Positions 63,935 through 64,000 of a stretch of 64,000 nucleotides of DNA are shown here, in pieces; position 1 is the first letter of the stretch; the number at the start of each line of letters is the position of its first letter. Position numbers and translations under genes: made by a program. The stretch spans positions 62,001-126,000 of the forward strand of contig NZ_JAJAWG010000002.1 in NCBI RefSeq assembly GCF_020531905.1. Direction: 5' to 3'. The notes under the pieces are model-generated. The model searched no databases and was not told where the DNA came from. It saw only the letters and a program-made list of their open reading frames with translations. The stretch comes from Deefgea salmonis (GTDB lineage: Bacteria > Pseudomonadota > Gammaproteobacteria > Burkholderiales > Chitinibacteraceae).

Positions 63935-64000
63935 ATGCGTCTGAATGTATTTACCGACTATTGCTTACGCACGTTGATTTATGTGGCGGTACAAAATGGG
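63935..64000 (+). CDS. Rrf2-family regulator (NsrR-like), N-terminal fragment
   Basis: The window ends 22 codons into a gene starting at ATG 63935 with AAGGAGG 4 nt before it. The residues MRLNVFTDYCLRTLIYVAVQ match the first helix of Rrf2 proteins such as NsrR and IscR (FTDYGLRxLIY pattern). Only part is visible, so NsrR versus another Rrf2 protein is open. The NsrR-type box before hmp (42139) makes NsrR attractive. Confidence 0.7.
   Translation, partial: MRLNVFTDYCLRTLIYVAVQNG

Noticed and set aside
1-64000. CRISPR arrays, tRNA or rRNA genes, prophage and intact IS elements
   Set aside because: Looked for regularly spaced direct repeats, cloverleaf-like conserved arms, integrase or transposase motifs; none was seen by eye.

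Overview
The window looks like chromosomal DNA of a betaproteobacterium, most likely a Neisseriales relative near Chitinibacter/Deefgea. This is inferred from gene content and order: pilT-pilU divergent from yggS-proC-yggT-DUF167, a FimV/TspA-type protein, ctpA-envC-gpmI, an OsmC-YcaO fusion, and a moderate GC of roughly 50% by eye. No rRNA, tRNA, CRISPR array, prophage or intact insertion sequence was found. Nearly all of the window is ordinary, well-packed chromosome. The unusual material lies between genes and in the last 12 kb.

Layout. 1-8.7 kb: the end of an M16 peptidase, a YkgJ-type cysteine-cluster protein, an AT-rich LysE-type exporter, then a lipid-linked glycosylation module (a very large double GT-C transferase divergent from a GT2 polyprenyl-phosphate glycosyltransferase and a GtrA flippase) and a YidB protein. 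8.8-16.2 kb: a PAS-GGDEF-EAL protein with an HDOD protein, a LOG protein, HemG and a DUF2339 membrane protein. 16.2-16.7 kb: two tandem sRNA-like units. 16.7-24.6 kb: ctpA, envC, gpmI, an ArsR regulator, tlpA-dsbD-cutA and fxsA. 24.6-31.7 kb: the yggS cluster, pilT-pilU and fimV. 31.8-43.8 kb: uvrA, a phosphotransferase, a YajR-like MFS transporter, ssb, OsmC-YcaO, a GAF-GGDEF cyclase, hmp with an NsrR-type box, and DUF779. 43.9-53.7 kb: a leftward polyamine/GABA operon (LysR, ydcSTUV-like transporter, patD, gabT, gabD). 54-63.7 kb: hdeA, then a 2-aminoethylphosphonate (AEP) locus (GntR regulator, phnW, phnX, aminophosphonate oxidoreductase, and an ABC transporter phnS-phnT-phnUV). The window ends in the first codons of an Rrf2/NsrR-type regulator.

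How it fits together. The AEP locus is a full uptake and degradation route: the transporter imports AEP, PhnW converts it to phosphonoacetaldehyde and PhnX releases phosphate. Three near-identical CATCTAGATG/CGTCTAGACG palindromes, upstream of the regulator, phnW and phnS, look like its operators. The polyamine operon would import putrescine or a related amine, oxidise gamma-aminobutyraldehyde to GABA, and pass GABA through GabT and GabD to succinate.

Most notable find: a family of ten intergenic palindromic elements, each exactly 47 bp from GGTAT to ATACC (one copy begins TGTAT). Interiors are divergent and partly self-complementary. Three copies supply the stop codons of neighbouring genes (gtrA, tlpA, uvrA). 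Two copies are followed 25-28 bp later by a second, 36-bp hairpin repeat. I do not recognise this family, and it may be a previously undescribed mobile or regulatory repeat.
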